Shown: piece by piece, positions 20,950 through 31,639 of the stretch
Position numbering within the stretch: the stretch's first letter is position 1
How the letters are laid out: every line of letters starts with the position of its first letter
Assembly: GCA_036186865.1 (NCBI GenBank)
Contig: AP025071.1
Coordinates: 13,612,475 to 13,676,474 of the forward strand
Source of the DNA: Eustoma russellianum
Taxonomy: Eukaryota > Streptophyta > Magnoliopsida > Gentianales > Gentianaceae
DNA length: 64,000 nt
Reading direction: 5' to 3'
Notes under the pieces: generated by a model
Databases searched by the model: none
The model's input: the letters and a program-made list of their open reading frames with translations, nothing else
What the model was told of the DNA's origin: nothing
Made by a program: the position numbers and the translations under genes

Positions 20950-21604
20950 CCTACTTTTCAGCAGTTTACCTTCAGTTTCCAGTTTTATGCATCGTTTTTA
21001 TTAGCAAGGTAAAAATAGCAAACGATTTTCAAAAATTACAAAATTTTACAGAAACATAGCCACATGTCCTAGATTTCATTAGGTATAAGTTTCACCTCAT
21101 TTGGATAAGTATAAGTCAGTCAAATGTTAATAGTTATAAGACTAGTGCAATCTGATTCTTAGACTTGCAAAGGTTGAGAACATCAACGTATTTGACATAT
21201 TTCTCAAAGCAATTTTGAAAAACTGTTTCAACCCTTTAAAGTACATATCCTAAGAGTCTTACCATAAAATTTTCAGATCATTTGGAGTTGTAAATTAATA
21301 GGAATAAATTTTTTATTTTGGATTACAGTTTGTGGCAGATTGGCGCAATCTGTGTAAAAACGTTTTCCAAGGTCATACTTTGAATTTTAATTTGAAATGT
21401 TTATGATACATCTGAAAGTACTTTGTGACCGAATTTCACGATTTTTGGAGGTACCGAACCTATTCATATAGTTAATCCAAAACAGGATCTGAAAACAGAA
21501 TCTGTTTTCAGAAGTAATTGGTAACAAAAAGTTTTAAAAACCAAGTTTTTCCGCACCCACTATTCAACCCCCTCCCCTTCTAGTGGTGCTATACAGGTCC
21601 TACA
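20950..21604 (+). repeat. 5' LTR remnant of G (3' portion)
   Basis: Ends TATACAGGTCCTACA two bases before the primer site. The sequence left of about 20950 cannot be assigned between M and G. Confidence 0.6.
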
Positions 21605-21606
21605 AG

Positions 21607-21618
21607 TGGTATCAGAGC
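21607..21618 (+). other. Primer-binding site of G
   Basis: TGGTATCAGAGC, two bases after the LTR end CCTACA. Confidence 0.93.
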
Positions 21619-21694
21619 AGGCACACTCACGGCAAGAAGATATAACAATCTTTGTGAGATAGCATCCACTAGCTAGAAAACCGAACAAGAAGAT

Positions 21695-22084
21695 ATGTCA
21701 AACCAAAGGCCTCCACCTTTTGATAATGAGGTAAATTCCAATTCTGATTCCGATTCTGAACAATCTTATCATGATTTGTATGTTCAATATCTTGAATTAC
21801 ATAAGTTTGCTAAGACTCTTGCAAAAGAAAGGAAACGCTTAATTGAAGACAAGAAAGTGTTAGAATCCTCTAACACAAATCTTGTATCTCAATTAAACGA
21901 TTCAAAAGAGGAGTCATCTAATTTGATTGTTTCATTGAGATCTGAAATTCAATCCTTAACATCCGAAAACAATGAAATGAAAGCCGAGATTTCAAATTTG
22001 AAATCAAGAAACACAGATCTAGAAAGAATGCTAAAGCAGTTCGATATGGGTACGAACATGCTAGATTGCCTCATTTCATCATAA
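21695..22084 (+). pseudogene. gag: Deleted copia gag of G (coiled-coil part)
   Basis: Begins with MSNQRPPPFDN, matching the copia gag start TQRPPLFDGEN, then jumps to the Ser/Asp-rich and coiled-coil region (residues about 30-120) and stops at 22084. The main N-terminal gag domain and the zinc knuckle are missing. Out of frame further right, 22493-22550 encodes the gag end VTQVWVPKGTFAKG. Possibly a former nucleoprotein helper or simply a decaying deletion copy. Confidence 0.75.
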
Positions 22085-22664
22085 AGACATGAAAGTGACA
22101 AAACCAGATTAGGATACGTTGAGGAAAATGAAACACAAAATAAGTTAACCAAATTTATTTTATCCTCATCTAAGAAACCGGATGTGTTCAAGACAAGTGT
22201 ACAACCTAAAGAGACTTCTAGTACACCACACATTAAATCTCATCCCACTCCTGCTATTTCATCATGTACAAGGTATAATCAAGTACCATATAGATATGAA
22301 AGAAAACTATTGATGCATATGTGACACTTGTATCATACGAATGCATCTGGATCACTCACCATGCACACTAACCAAGGACATATCAAAAGCAAAAATCTTA
22401 TCATGAGCATGATGGCATTCTCGGCCATAGGCCAAACGAATTTGCACCTAACATCTATTATATTGCTTCTTCGTCTCTTTTCTCACCTTTTGTAAGACCC
22501 AAAAAGGTTACCCAAGTTTGGGTACCAAAAGGTACATTTGCAAAGGGTTGAATCAATAACTCTTAAGAACGCACTTGAAATGCATGATTTTTGTGATATA
22601 CTATAAACTGATATTTCTATTCATTCTTACATGTATTTTTGATGCCATTTACAAAATAAAAAGG

Positions 22665-23417
22665 GAGAGAAAAGCATGATTTAAGGGAGAGAGAAGCATG
22701 ATTTAAGGGGGGGGCACAAGACAATATGAAATTCAAATTTGTGCACAATTGGGGGAGCGATCACATTTAAATCATGAACCAATGTTATTTTGTAAATCAT
22801 CAAAAAGGGGAGATTGTTGAAAAAATAGTTTGAGTGATTTACAAATGCATGATTTAAATGCTACGTGTTTACGAAATGAATGAATGAATTATTACTTGAC
22901 AAGTTTATGTGATAAACATGCTTTATATGCTTATATATATTTTTGCCATACTAACAAGCCATGAAGTGTTAAAGCTTACATCATTTTGCAAACATTTGTT
23001 GTCTTTGTACTATTTTCAGATACCACAATTAATGAACTAAAAGAAAAGCATGATTTAAGGGAGAGAGAAGTATGATTTAAGGGGGAGCACAAGATGATAT
23101 GAAATTCAAATTTGTGCACAATTGGAGGGGGAACGATCACATTTAAATCATGAACCAATGTTATTTTGTAAATCATCAAAAGGGGGAGATTGTTGAGAAA
23201 AATGGTTTGAGTGATTTACAAATGCAAGATTTAAATGCTACGTGTTTACAAAATGCATAAATAAATTATTACTTGACACGTTTATGTGATAAACATGCTT
23301 TATATGCTTATATATATTGTTGCCATACTAACAAGCCATGAAGCGTTAAAGCTTATATCATATGGAAAACATTTGTTGTCTTTGTACTATTTTCAGGTGC
23401 CACAATTAATGAACTAA
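22665..23417 (+). repeat. Tandem duplication of PPT/LTR-start region in G (about 376-bp unit)
   Basis: Unit 1 (22665-23040) and unit 2 (23041-23417) run in parallel, from AAAAGCATGATTTAAGGGAG to CACAATTAATGAACTAA, with scattered mismatches. Each contains a polypurine tract (22802-22814; 23178-23190) followed by an LTR start TGTTGA (22815; 23191). Confidence 0.88.
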
Positions 23418-23503
23418 ACTAGTTCATTAAATGGAGACATATTTGGTGGAAGCTATATGGTAACAAATTTGAAAATAGAAAGTCCTTTCCATTCCTTCTA
23501 CAC

Positions 23504-23506
<3 letters not shown>
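23191..23506 (+). repeat. 3' LTR start of G, truncated
   Basis: LTR U3 beginning TGTTGAGAAAAATGG after the second polypurine tract; similarity ends near the (AT)n tract at 23507. Confidence 0.6.

Positions 23507-23559
<53 letters not shown>
23507..23559. repeat. (AT)n microsatellite
   Basis: About 26 AT dinucleotides. Confidence 0.95.
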
Positions 23560-23563
<4 letters not shown>

Positions 23564-23831
23564 TGCATGTATTATTATGCTGCTGCATCACTTATGGCGT
23601 AGGAAAACCATAGTACATCAAATGTGTCATAGGTAAAAAGATAGTGAAGCGAACTAAGGATGGCCAACCTCCAATCATATATGATATGCCACATTAAAAC
23701 ATTGCCAAGTAAAACCACCCTTGTGAAAACCCCAGCGAAGGAAAAAGCGTACATATTTATATAATTAGAGTGTGCTAGCAAATGAACTGCGGTTACAATA
23801 AAATGTAAATAATGTAGTGTGATCGTTGCAT
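23560..23831. other. Unassigned spacer
   Basis: No coding similarity, repeat or RNA gene seen. It may be degraded LINE or LTR sequence. Confidence 0.4.
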
Positions 23832-24440
23832 TCACAAGCAGCAAATCGATGGTGTTGCTACACCTTTATGCTCATTTAAAGAGAGGAATGTGTTAAAATC
23901 ACCACCTATCAGCCAAGGCAAAACCATCTCCTCAGAAAAGGAACATAAATCCTGCCATAATAGACAACGTGATGCAACAGTATGTTTTGCATAAACGGCA
24001 GTGAGCCAGAATTCCTTTGCCGTTGAGTGACATCGAAACCGCAGGGATAAATTCTGTGTCCCATGACGCACACCCAAAATATCCATGAAAGAGTCATGCC
24101 AGAAGATCCAGATATTTCCATCTTCAGACGAACATGCTTTTGAAAACCCTAATTTCAGCCGAAACTGCTCAAGCCGAGATACTCTGAGCTTGGGTTCTAT
24201 TAGGACTAATAAATGCATATTATATTGACGAATTAGAGAAATAAGACGTGATAATGAGGTGTTGATACCTCTAATGTTCCAGAGAAGGATCTTCATTGAG
24301 ATAAAGAGGGCGGCAAGTTAATGACAGTACGCTTCAATGCACCACATGTAACAATTGATGAAGGGATAACTGAAGGTAAATCACCTTTTTCTCGACGAGG
24401 ACGTCGCGTCTGTAATTGTAGCAGGTTATCCACAGCCATA
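23832..24440 (-). pseudogene. LINE remnant: endonuclease N-terminus
   Basis: ORF 24296-23832 on the minus strand starts MKILLWNIRGI and contains LLVLIEPKLR, WLTAVYAKH and WLIGGDFNTFL. These are the opening motifs of the APE-type endonuclease of plant L1-like LINEs (Asn, Glu, Tyr and GDFN residues). It ends after about 150 residues, before the catalytic His region and with no RT, so it is a fragment. Upstream minus-strand sequence (to about 24437) may be the end of ORF1. It lies antisense to the leader of gypsy D. Confidence 0.8.
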
Positions 24441-24477
24441 GTAAAAAAAGTAATCTGAACCTTTCTTACGTTGAAAT

Positions 24478-25125
24478 AGCAAGGAAGGGAAGAAAAACAA
24501 AAGAACAAGAGAAAAGAAAAAGGGCAAAGCGTTTGTGCATTGCGTGGAAATTTTTTTTGGTGCAATTTGAAAACCTTGGATACCGTATTTCATTTTTTCT
24601 ACATACAACCGTCCTCCCACATCATATTCTCCTTATCTTGCTCTTCTTGAACCAATCACACTTGGTTGCTCGATTATTGCATGACTTGAACCATTTTGTG
24701 GATAGTAAGTGCATAGAATTAAAATTAACTAAAGATTGCCCATGGCAACCCTTAGTTCATCTTTGGTTCAGTCTTATACATCAATTTTGGTTGCTTATTT
24801 TCTTTGAATCTTAATAGAAAGTTCAAGTTTGTTTCCATTACGCTTGATCCTACTTTGATACTAATTGGTGCAAATTGAAAGCAAAAGGGAGAAACAAGTG
24901 GACATCGTTGTGATTTGGAGAAGCATTGGCAAAACACTTTCTTAATTGGTCACTTTGAGCCTTCTTAACTTCAGGTTATCCAAGAAACAAAGTGGTAAGA
25001 GAGTGGAAAGAAAAGAAAGAGGAGTGTTCATAGTTTGTTTTTACAAATCATTTAACGTTTGTTTCTCTGTGTTAGTTTGCTTCTTTCCTTTTTCTTTTTG
25101 TTTTCATTTCAATTCCTTAGGTAAA
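24478..25125 (+). other. Leader of gypsy D
   Basis: Non-coding, purine-rich at first. Resembles the leader of F, for example ACCTTGGATAC and AAAGATTGCCCA segments in the same order. Truncated on the left near the LINE remnant; no primer site remains. Confidence 0.65.
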
Positions 25126-25155
25126 ATGGAGAGCAGCATTCATTCTGCTTCTAAC
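25126..25155 (+). pseudogene. gag: Gypsy D gag, first ten codons
   Basis: ATG at 25126 followed by nine codons up to the CTAAC duplication, where element C is inserted. The frame continues at 36875 after C, without stops at the joint. Confidence 0.8.
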
Positions 25156-28084
25156 TGTTGGACCTGTATAGCACCACTAGAGGGGGGGGTGAATAGTGGA
25201 TTAGCGGAAATTACACTATAATTACCTTCAAAAACTTGTTTGAAGACCCCTTTGCCTCTTTAACCTCAGATTCTGGATTTTTCAGAACCAGTTCACCGTT
25301 TTGATTGCTTTGGTTGAACCACTTATACACCTGTGCAAGTTCTCAAACTTGGCAGAGATCAAGTTTAGAATGTTTATAGTATGTCATAAAAATTTCAGAC
25401 AATTCTAAGCAAGTTAGCACGTTCAAATAAGCAAGAGAAGTAAAGTGTGCAATTCTGGCAGTTTCAGGCAGAATGTTAGCTTAACTTCAAACAACAATAT
25501 CTCAAAATCTACCCGTGCTATTTTGATGAATCTTATGTCAAATTAAACCTCAAGATGTCTAGTTTAATTTGATATAAGGCTCACTCCAAGATTCGAAGGA
25601 TAGCTTATTCAAATTGCACAAGTTTGCACACTGGTCAGAACTGTTCACAGAATGTAGCAACAATTTTGTGAAGACGATTTGACTGAGCTAAACTCCTCAG
25701 AATTCAGTGATTCTTGCGGCTACTGAAAGCTAACACATTGAAGTATAACATATCCAAAATTCATGCAATTCTAAGACTGTTTGCTTGATCAATTATGCGT
25801 GCCAAGTTAGTGTAAATCTCAGGCAGAAAACAGTAAGTGCAGGAAATAAGTAAAGAACACAAGGAATTATCCTGGTTCGGTCAATGTGACCTACTCCAGT
25901 CCCAAGAGACACCTTCTCTTGGATTTCACTAAACACCAAACACCAAAGTCACCTTACAAAGCCAAAGGAAGAAGCTTTTCACCAACTTCTTCAAGAGACT
26001 TCACCAAAACACCTAGTTTGTATCACCTTTGCACCTTTGCACCTTTTCACCTTTTGCTCACCTCTAAGGAGTAAGCTTTATACACCAGCTTCTCCTTCAC
26101 AAATATGTCGTATGAAAGGTGTTGAAATGACAAGAATTGAAGAACTATACAATCATAAAGCTTGCTACAAATGTGTTCTTCAATATAGAAGAGAAGAAGA
26201 GAAGAATGGAGACAAAGAGCTAATGTCTTGCTTTGCTTTCTTTGCTTTCGTTTGGATGCTCTTTCTCTTCACCCTTTGGAGCTATTTATAGCCAAGAGAT
26301 CAGCCTTTAGGCTCCTCCATATAGCCGTTTGGAATGGTTGAAGAATGAGAGATTTTAGCACCTTTTTAGCTATTCAAATGAGACTTATCTTTTGTTGCTT
26401 TGAAATAGTCTTCCACCTTAACTTCTATCCTCTATAGCCGTTGGAATTGAGGTGGATAATGACTCCATTTGAATGTTTAAAAATCAGCTCCAATAAGCAA
26501 TATCCATGTGTAAATAACTTGCCATGTATGCAGCAAATTTCATCTCCTCATTTTGAATACCAAATAAACGTTGGAATGGCTCCTCTTTTTTGAATAAAAA
26601 GTGACGTTGGAAACCCTTGAAGATAGGCATTAAATAATAGATAGAAATCAGCCAAGGTTCTTGAGTTTGAATTAGTCTTCATAACCGTTGCCTTGCTTCC
26701 TTGGTTGAGAGATTTTTGCTCCATCTTTTGACTAATAAATACACGTTGGAAAGGAGTTCAAATATAGAGATAAATCAGCTCACCTTAGAATTTTGACTTG
26801 GTCTTCAACTTTTGAATATATGTAGCCGTTTGAATGAAGCTAAAGGATAGAGAGAATTTTGCTCCAACTTTGAATACATAATATACGAAATATTGCTCCA
26901 TCTTTCAGCCAAAATAGCCGTTTGTAACATCACAAGAATATAGAAGAATAATCATCTCAAATCAGCACCAAAATAGGGTTTAATACACCTTGCCTTGACT
27001 TGTTCAATAATCTGAAAATTTGAACATATTTTGTGCCAACAGCCGTGTGCAATATCCAATAACCATGTGCACAAATATATAATATATATGTCTTCAACAT
27101 GTAGCATAGAAAACCATATGAAGAATACCAAGAATTCCAAGAAAACCATAGATAATGATAATCATAACATAAGAATTCCAATAGATAGCATGCTGCCCGT
27201 TTCCATAAAAATAGGGCACGTACCATATGTGACATAAACACATATAAACATCATATGAACAATATATAACATGTTGGAAGACCCATTGGCAAGTGAAAAG
27301 ACCAGAATACCCCTTAGCACAAAAATAGGAACTTTGTCCTAGGATGAACCTGGACATGGTGCTGCTCCAGATACATTTTTGCCATGATGTGACATGACTT
27401 AAAAATGTGTCAAATGATCATATAAGTCCGTTGGAAGAAGACCAAATAAGAATGAGAAGTCCAAATGATGAAATTACCAAAATAGCCCTTATATAGGTCA
27501 ATAAGCTTCCCACCGGGTCAATTCAGTTTTAACCCGTGCCAAGCATGCTCTTCCTCAGCCAATTAGATTCTAAATTGAATAAGGATCAAGTGGGCTTTTG
27601 AATGACTCAATTTGGAGTTCATTTGCCCAAGATATGAACCAAAACCTGCAATAGGATACTAAACCGAACAATTTGCCTTATATTGTAAGTCATGTGACTT
27701 CAAGGCTTGGTTAGATCATATAATAAACATGTATTGACATATATATCATACAAGATCAGTTTAAACAACATGTATTGGCATATATAATCTAAGATCAGTT
27801 TGAACATGTCTTGATTAAGATATGTGATTGAATTGGCCAAGTTCAATCTCATGATCTTAATCAAACTTGTTCAATCTTGATTCATTCAATCAATTTCACA
27901 TTTAGCTCATAAGTTCATGTCATGCACAATCAATTTCATATGTAAACGTTACACATATATATATCACATATGCATTTTCTAATCACAACAATTACACATA
28001 TGCACACATATACATTTTGCACAACAATTACACATATGCTCACATATACATTTTGCAATCACTCAAACATAATATATCACAACA
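25156..28084 (-). repeat. 3' LTR of element C (2929 bp)
   Basis: Plus-strand ends TGTTGGACC and TATCACAACA; TATA box at 26284-26290. Adjacent polypurine tract at 28085-28097. Confidence 0.96.
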
Positions 28085-28300
28085 ATCTCCCCCTTTTGAT
28101 GATTTGCAAAATTACCCCACATATGTGTATATTAAGCATTTAAATCAAGTGTGCATCTAAATCAAGTGTTGTAATCTGTGTAATCAAGTAAGCATCTAAA
28201 TCAAGTGTAAGCTGCTCCCCCTTAATGTGTTATCTCCTCTTAATGTGTTATCTCCCCCTTAACATGATATATATACACATTTATTTCTCCCCCTTAATTT
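28085..28300 (-). other. Polypurine tract and PPT-like repeats (element C)
   Basis: AAAAGGGGGAGAT (minus strand) at 28085-28097. Further AAGGGGGAG-type motifs at about 28215, 28250 and 28288 on the same strand. Confidence 0.85.
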
Positions 28301-28334
28301 TGTAAATTATGCAAAAGACTGAATGGTGTAGTAG

Positions 28335-31300
28335 TCAGTTGTAAGCAATTAATCCAAGTCTTGCACGTAAAGTCTCAAAGATAGCTTGATTAAGGGGTTT
28401 AGTGAATATATCAGCTACTTGTTGATCAGTTCTAACATGTTCAATGTGTATATGTCCAAGATTAACATGATCACGGAGAAAATGATAACGTACTTCTATA
28501 TGCTTTGCCTTAGAGTGTAGTACAGGGTTTTTAGACAAATTTATAGCACTTGTACTATCACAATAGATGGGAATATTATTTACTTGTATTTCAAAGTCTG
28601 AAAGTTGTTGTTTAATCCATAATAGTTGAGTACAACATAGACTTAAAGCCATATATTCTGCTTCAGTAGTAGAAAGTGCAACACTAGATTGTTTCTTTGA
28701 AAACCAAGATATTAGTGAGTTTCCTAGGAATTGACATGTTCCACTAGTGCTCTTTCTATCTACTCTACATCCACCATAATCTGCATCTGAATATGCATGT
28801 AGACTTAGACTAGATTGTCTATCATACCATAAGCCTAATGTTGGTGTATGTTGAAGATATCTAAATATTCTTTTTACAGCTTTAAAGTGTGACAACTTAG
28901 GCATACTTTGAAATCTTGCACACATACATACTGCAAACATAATATCAGGTCTACTAGCAGTTAGATATAGCAATGAACCAATCATAGACCTATATAGTTT
29001 TTCATCAAATGCAACACCATTTTCATCTTTGTCTAATTTTGTTGAAGTACACATTGGTGTTGGAGATGGTTTCAAGTTTTCAAAGTTGAATTTCTTTATC
29101 ATATCTCTTATGTATTTGGCTTGATTGATATGTATACCATTTGATGTTTGTTTTATTTGCAAGCCTAAGAAATAGTTTAATTCACCAACCATAGACATTT
29201 CAAACTCAGACTTCATACAATCTTCAAAGTCTTTTACTAAGTTAGGATTAGTTGAACCAAAGATTATGTCATCTACATATATTTGAATTACAAGCAAATC
29301 TTTGTCTTTCTTTTTCAAGAATAAGGTACTATCTATGGTTCCTCTTTGAAAGTTGTTACTTAGTAAGAAGTTGGCAAATCTTTCATACCATGCACGGGGG
29401 GCTTGTTTCAAACCATATAAGGCTTTCTTAAGTTTATATACATGATTAGGGTTCTTTGGATCTTCAAAGCCTGGTGGTTGTTTAACAAAAACTTCTTCTT
29501 GGATATAGCCATTTAAGAATGCACTCTTAACATCCATTTGGAATAGTTTGATGTTATTATAACATGCAAAAGCTAATAAGAGGCGTATGGATTCTAATCT
29601 TGCTACGGGGGCAAATGTTTCATCGTAATCAATACCCTCTTCTTGATTATATCCTTGAGCTACAAGTCTTGCTTTATTTCTTACTACAACCCCTTGCTCA
29701 TTCATTTTGTTCCTAAACACCCATTTAGTTCCAATGATTGATTTATCCTCGGGTTTAGGTACTAAATCCCACACATTGTTTCTTTCAAATTGGTTTAACT
29801 CTTCATGCATTGCATCTATCCAATATGCATCGTTTAAGGCATCATTCACATTCTTAGGTTCAATTTGGGATATAAGTGCATGCCATTGATCATATTCATT
29901 AGGATCTATTTGCCTACGTGTTCTAACCCCTTGATTTACATCTCCTATGATAAGTTCTTGAGGATGCTTTTGTTTATCTCTTATTTGCCACCAATTACTT
30001 GGTTGTGCATCTTCAATAGGTTCATGATGTTCAATAGGTTGGTTAGGCACATTTTCTTCATTATGTTCTTGTGTAGGGGGAGTTTGAACTTCATGCATTT
30101 CAAGAGTTTGATTTGGTGTATCAATTTGATCATTTGTAGGTGGTAGGATAAGTTCATCTTCATCATGAAGTATTTGATCATTTGGTACATAGGTTTCATG
30201 TTGATTACTTGTTCGGAGATATGCATTTTCATTGAACTTCACATGTATAGATTCAACTATCTTTCTTGTTTGTGCATTATAACATCTATATGCTTTAGAG
30301 TTCATTGAATATCCCACAAATATATGTTCATCAGACTTAGGATCAAACTTATCTAAGTTATCTTTTGTGTTCAATACAAAGCATTTACAACCAAAGACTC
30401 TTAAATAGTTTACTTTTGGGAGTCGTCCATTTAAGATTTCAAATGGTGTTTTGTTCAATTTCTTTCTTATTGATAGTCTGTTGATCATATAACTTGATGT
30501 GTTTACTGCTTCAGCCCATAAGAATTTAGGTACTTTGTTTTCTACCATCATTGTTCTTGCTACTTCTTGAATAGTCCTATTCTTTCTTTCAACTACACCA
30601 TTAAGTTGAGGAGTTCTTGGTGGGGAGAATTCATGTTTTATACCCTTTTCATTACAGAATTTGATTAATTCACTATTTTTAAACTCACCACCTCTATCAC
30701 TCCTTATCTTAATGACATGTGATTCATGTTCATTTTCAAGTTGTCTAATTAGATTAGCTATAGATGATGCACTTTCATCTTTTGAAGCAAGAAACAATGT
30801 CCAAGTATATCTTGAGAAATCATCAACTATTACACATACATAATAACTTCCACCTAAGCTTCTTGTTCTACATGGACCAAATAAGTCTATATGCAAGAGT
30901 TCTAGTATTCTTGATGTTGTGACCTCGGTTTTAGGCTTAAGGGATTCTCTAACATGTTTGCCTTTGATACAAGATTCACATAGTTGAAAATCATTCAAGT
31001 TAAGTTTAGGCAATCCTTTAACAAGACTTTTAGCGTGTAGTTTTTCTAAGGTTGATATACCTATGTGTCCTAAACGTCTATGCCAAAGATTGGGATCAGA
31101 TTCATGTGAAACAAGACATTTAGTGTTACTACTTAGCATATCATCCATGTTAAGCACATATATGTTTCCTTCACGTTTTCCTTTTAACACAACTTGATTG
31201 TTTTTATCCATTATCTTACAAGAGGTGGAGGAGAAGAGAACATTCAAGTTGTTGTCACATAGTTGAGAAACGCTTAAAAGCTCAAAGGTTAAGTTACTTA

Positions 31301-31547
31301 TAAGTAGGACGTTTTTGATCTCAAACTTGTTTGGATCACCAACCTTGCCTTTGCCAATTATTTGGCCTTGGTTGTTGTCTCCAAAAGTAACTTTGCCACC
31401 TTTTGCAATGTTTTTAAGTGTGCTAAACAAATTTTCATTGCCAGTCATATGTCTTGAGCAACCACTATCAACTATCCATTTGGTTTTGTTCTTTTCATCT
31501 TCTTTGTTGTTATAACCAGCAACTTGTCTTTCTTTGATGTTATGTAC
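28335..31547 (-). CDS. pol: Copia pol of element C
   Basis: Intact 1070-codon frame from 31547 to the stop at 28335. Protease DSGCSRHMTG, HHCC finger, integrase D, D-35-E, RT with IYVDDIIFGS and RNase H with DADYGG and STTEAEYMAL are all present. Closed upstream by the TAG adjoining the predicted intron, so expression probably needs fusion to gag. Nearly identical to the B copy. Confidence 0.95.
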   Translation of the reverse strand, partial: VHNIKERQVAGYNNKEDEKNKTKWIVDSGCSRHMTGNENLFSTLKNIAKGGKVTFGDNNQGQIIGKGKVGDPNKFEIKNVLLISNLTFELLSVSQLCDNNLNVLFSSTSCKIMDKNNQVVLKGKREGNIYVLNMDDMLSSNTKCLVSHESDPNLWHRRLGHIGISTLEKLHAKSLVKGLPKLNLNDFQLCESCIKGKHVRESLKPKTEVTTSRILELLHIDLFGPCRTRSLGGSYYVCVIVDDFSRYTWTLFLASKDESASSIANLIRQLENEHESHVIKIRSDRGGEFKNSELIKFCNEKGIKHEFSPPRTPQLNGVVERKNRTIQEVARTMMVENKVPKFLWAEAVNTSSYMINRLSIRKKLNKTPFEILNGRLPKVNYLRVFGCKCFVLNTKDNLDKFDPKSDEHIFVGYSMNSKAYRCYNAQTRKIVESIHVKFNENAYLRTSNQHETYVPNDQILHDEDELILPPTNDQIDTPNQTLEMHEVQTPPTQEHNEENVPNQPIEHHEPIEDAQPSNWWQIRDKQKHPQELIIGDVNQGVRTRRQIDPNEYDQWHALISQIEPKNVNDALNDAYWIDAMHEELNQFERNNVWDLVPKPEDKSIIGTKWVFRNKMNEQGVVVRNKARLVAQGYNQEEGIDYDETFAPVARLESIRLLLAFACYNNIKLFQMDVKSAFLNGYIQEEVFVKQPPGFEDPKNPNHVYKLKKALYGLKQAPRAWYERFANFLLSNNFQRGTIDSTLFLKKKDKDLLVIQIYVDDIIFGSTNPNLVKDFEDCMKSEFEMSMVGELNYFLGLQIKQTSNGIHINQAKYIRDMIKKFNFENLKPSPTPMCTSTKLDKDENGVAFDEKLYRSMIGSLLYLTASRPDIMFAVCMCARFQSMPKLSHFKAVKRIFRYLQHTPTLGLWYDRQSSLSLHAYSDADYGGCRVDRKSTSGTCQFLGNSLISWFSKKQSSVALSTTEAEYMALSLCCTQLLWIKQQLSDFEIQVNNIPIYCDSTSAINLSKNPVLHSKAKHIEVRYHFLRDHVNLGHIHIEHVRTDQQVADIFTKPLNQAIFETLRARLGLIAYN

Positions 31548-31639
31548 CTACAAGTGTAAATAACAACTTAGGTACCCTTTGATTTTGGGTCCTTTTAAGG
31601 TTAGACAAGTTAAGTTCATGTTAGTGTACCTTTAGGTAC
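31548..31639 (-). other. Candidate 92-nt gag-pol intron (element C)
   Basis: Same length, GT/AG ends and frame effect as in A, B, H and I. The 3' tract reads TTTACACTTGTAG here, one base different from the others, yet the sites are kept. Confidence 0.55.

Larger units (their letters stand above)
20950..23560 (+). mobile_element. Non-autonomous copia derivative G
   Basis: End of an LTR (to 21604), primer site, a deleted gag, gag tail, polypurine tract and LTR start, with only about 1.2 kb internal and no pol. LTR end (CTAGTGGTGCTATACAGGTCCTACA-like), gag tail (VTQVWVPKG) and the AAAAGGGGGAGAT tract tie it to the copia family of A, B and C, though it is a diverged subfamily. Both LTRs are incomplete; the left limit is approximate. 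Confidence 0.8.
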
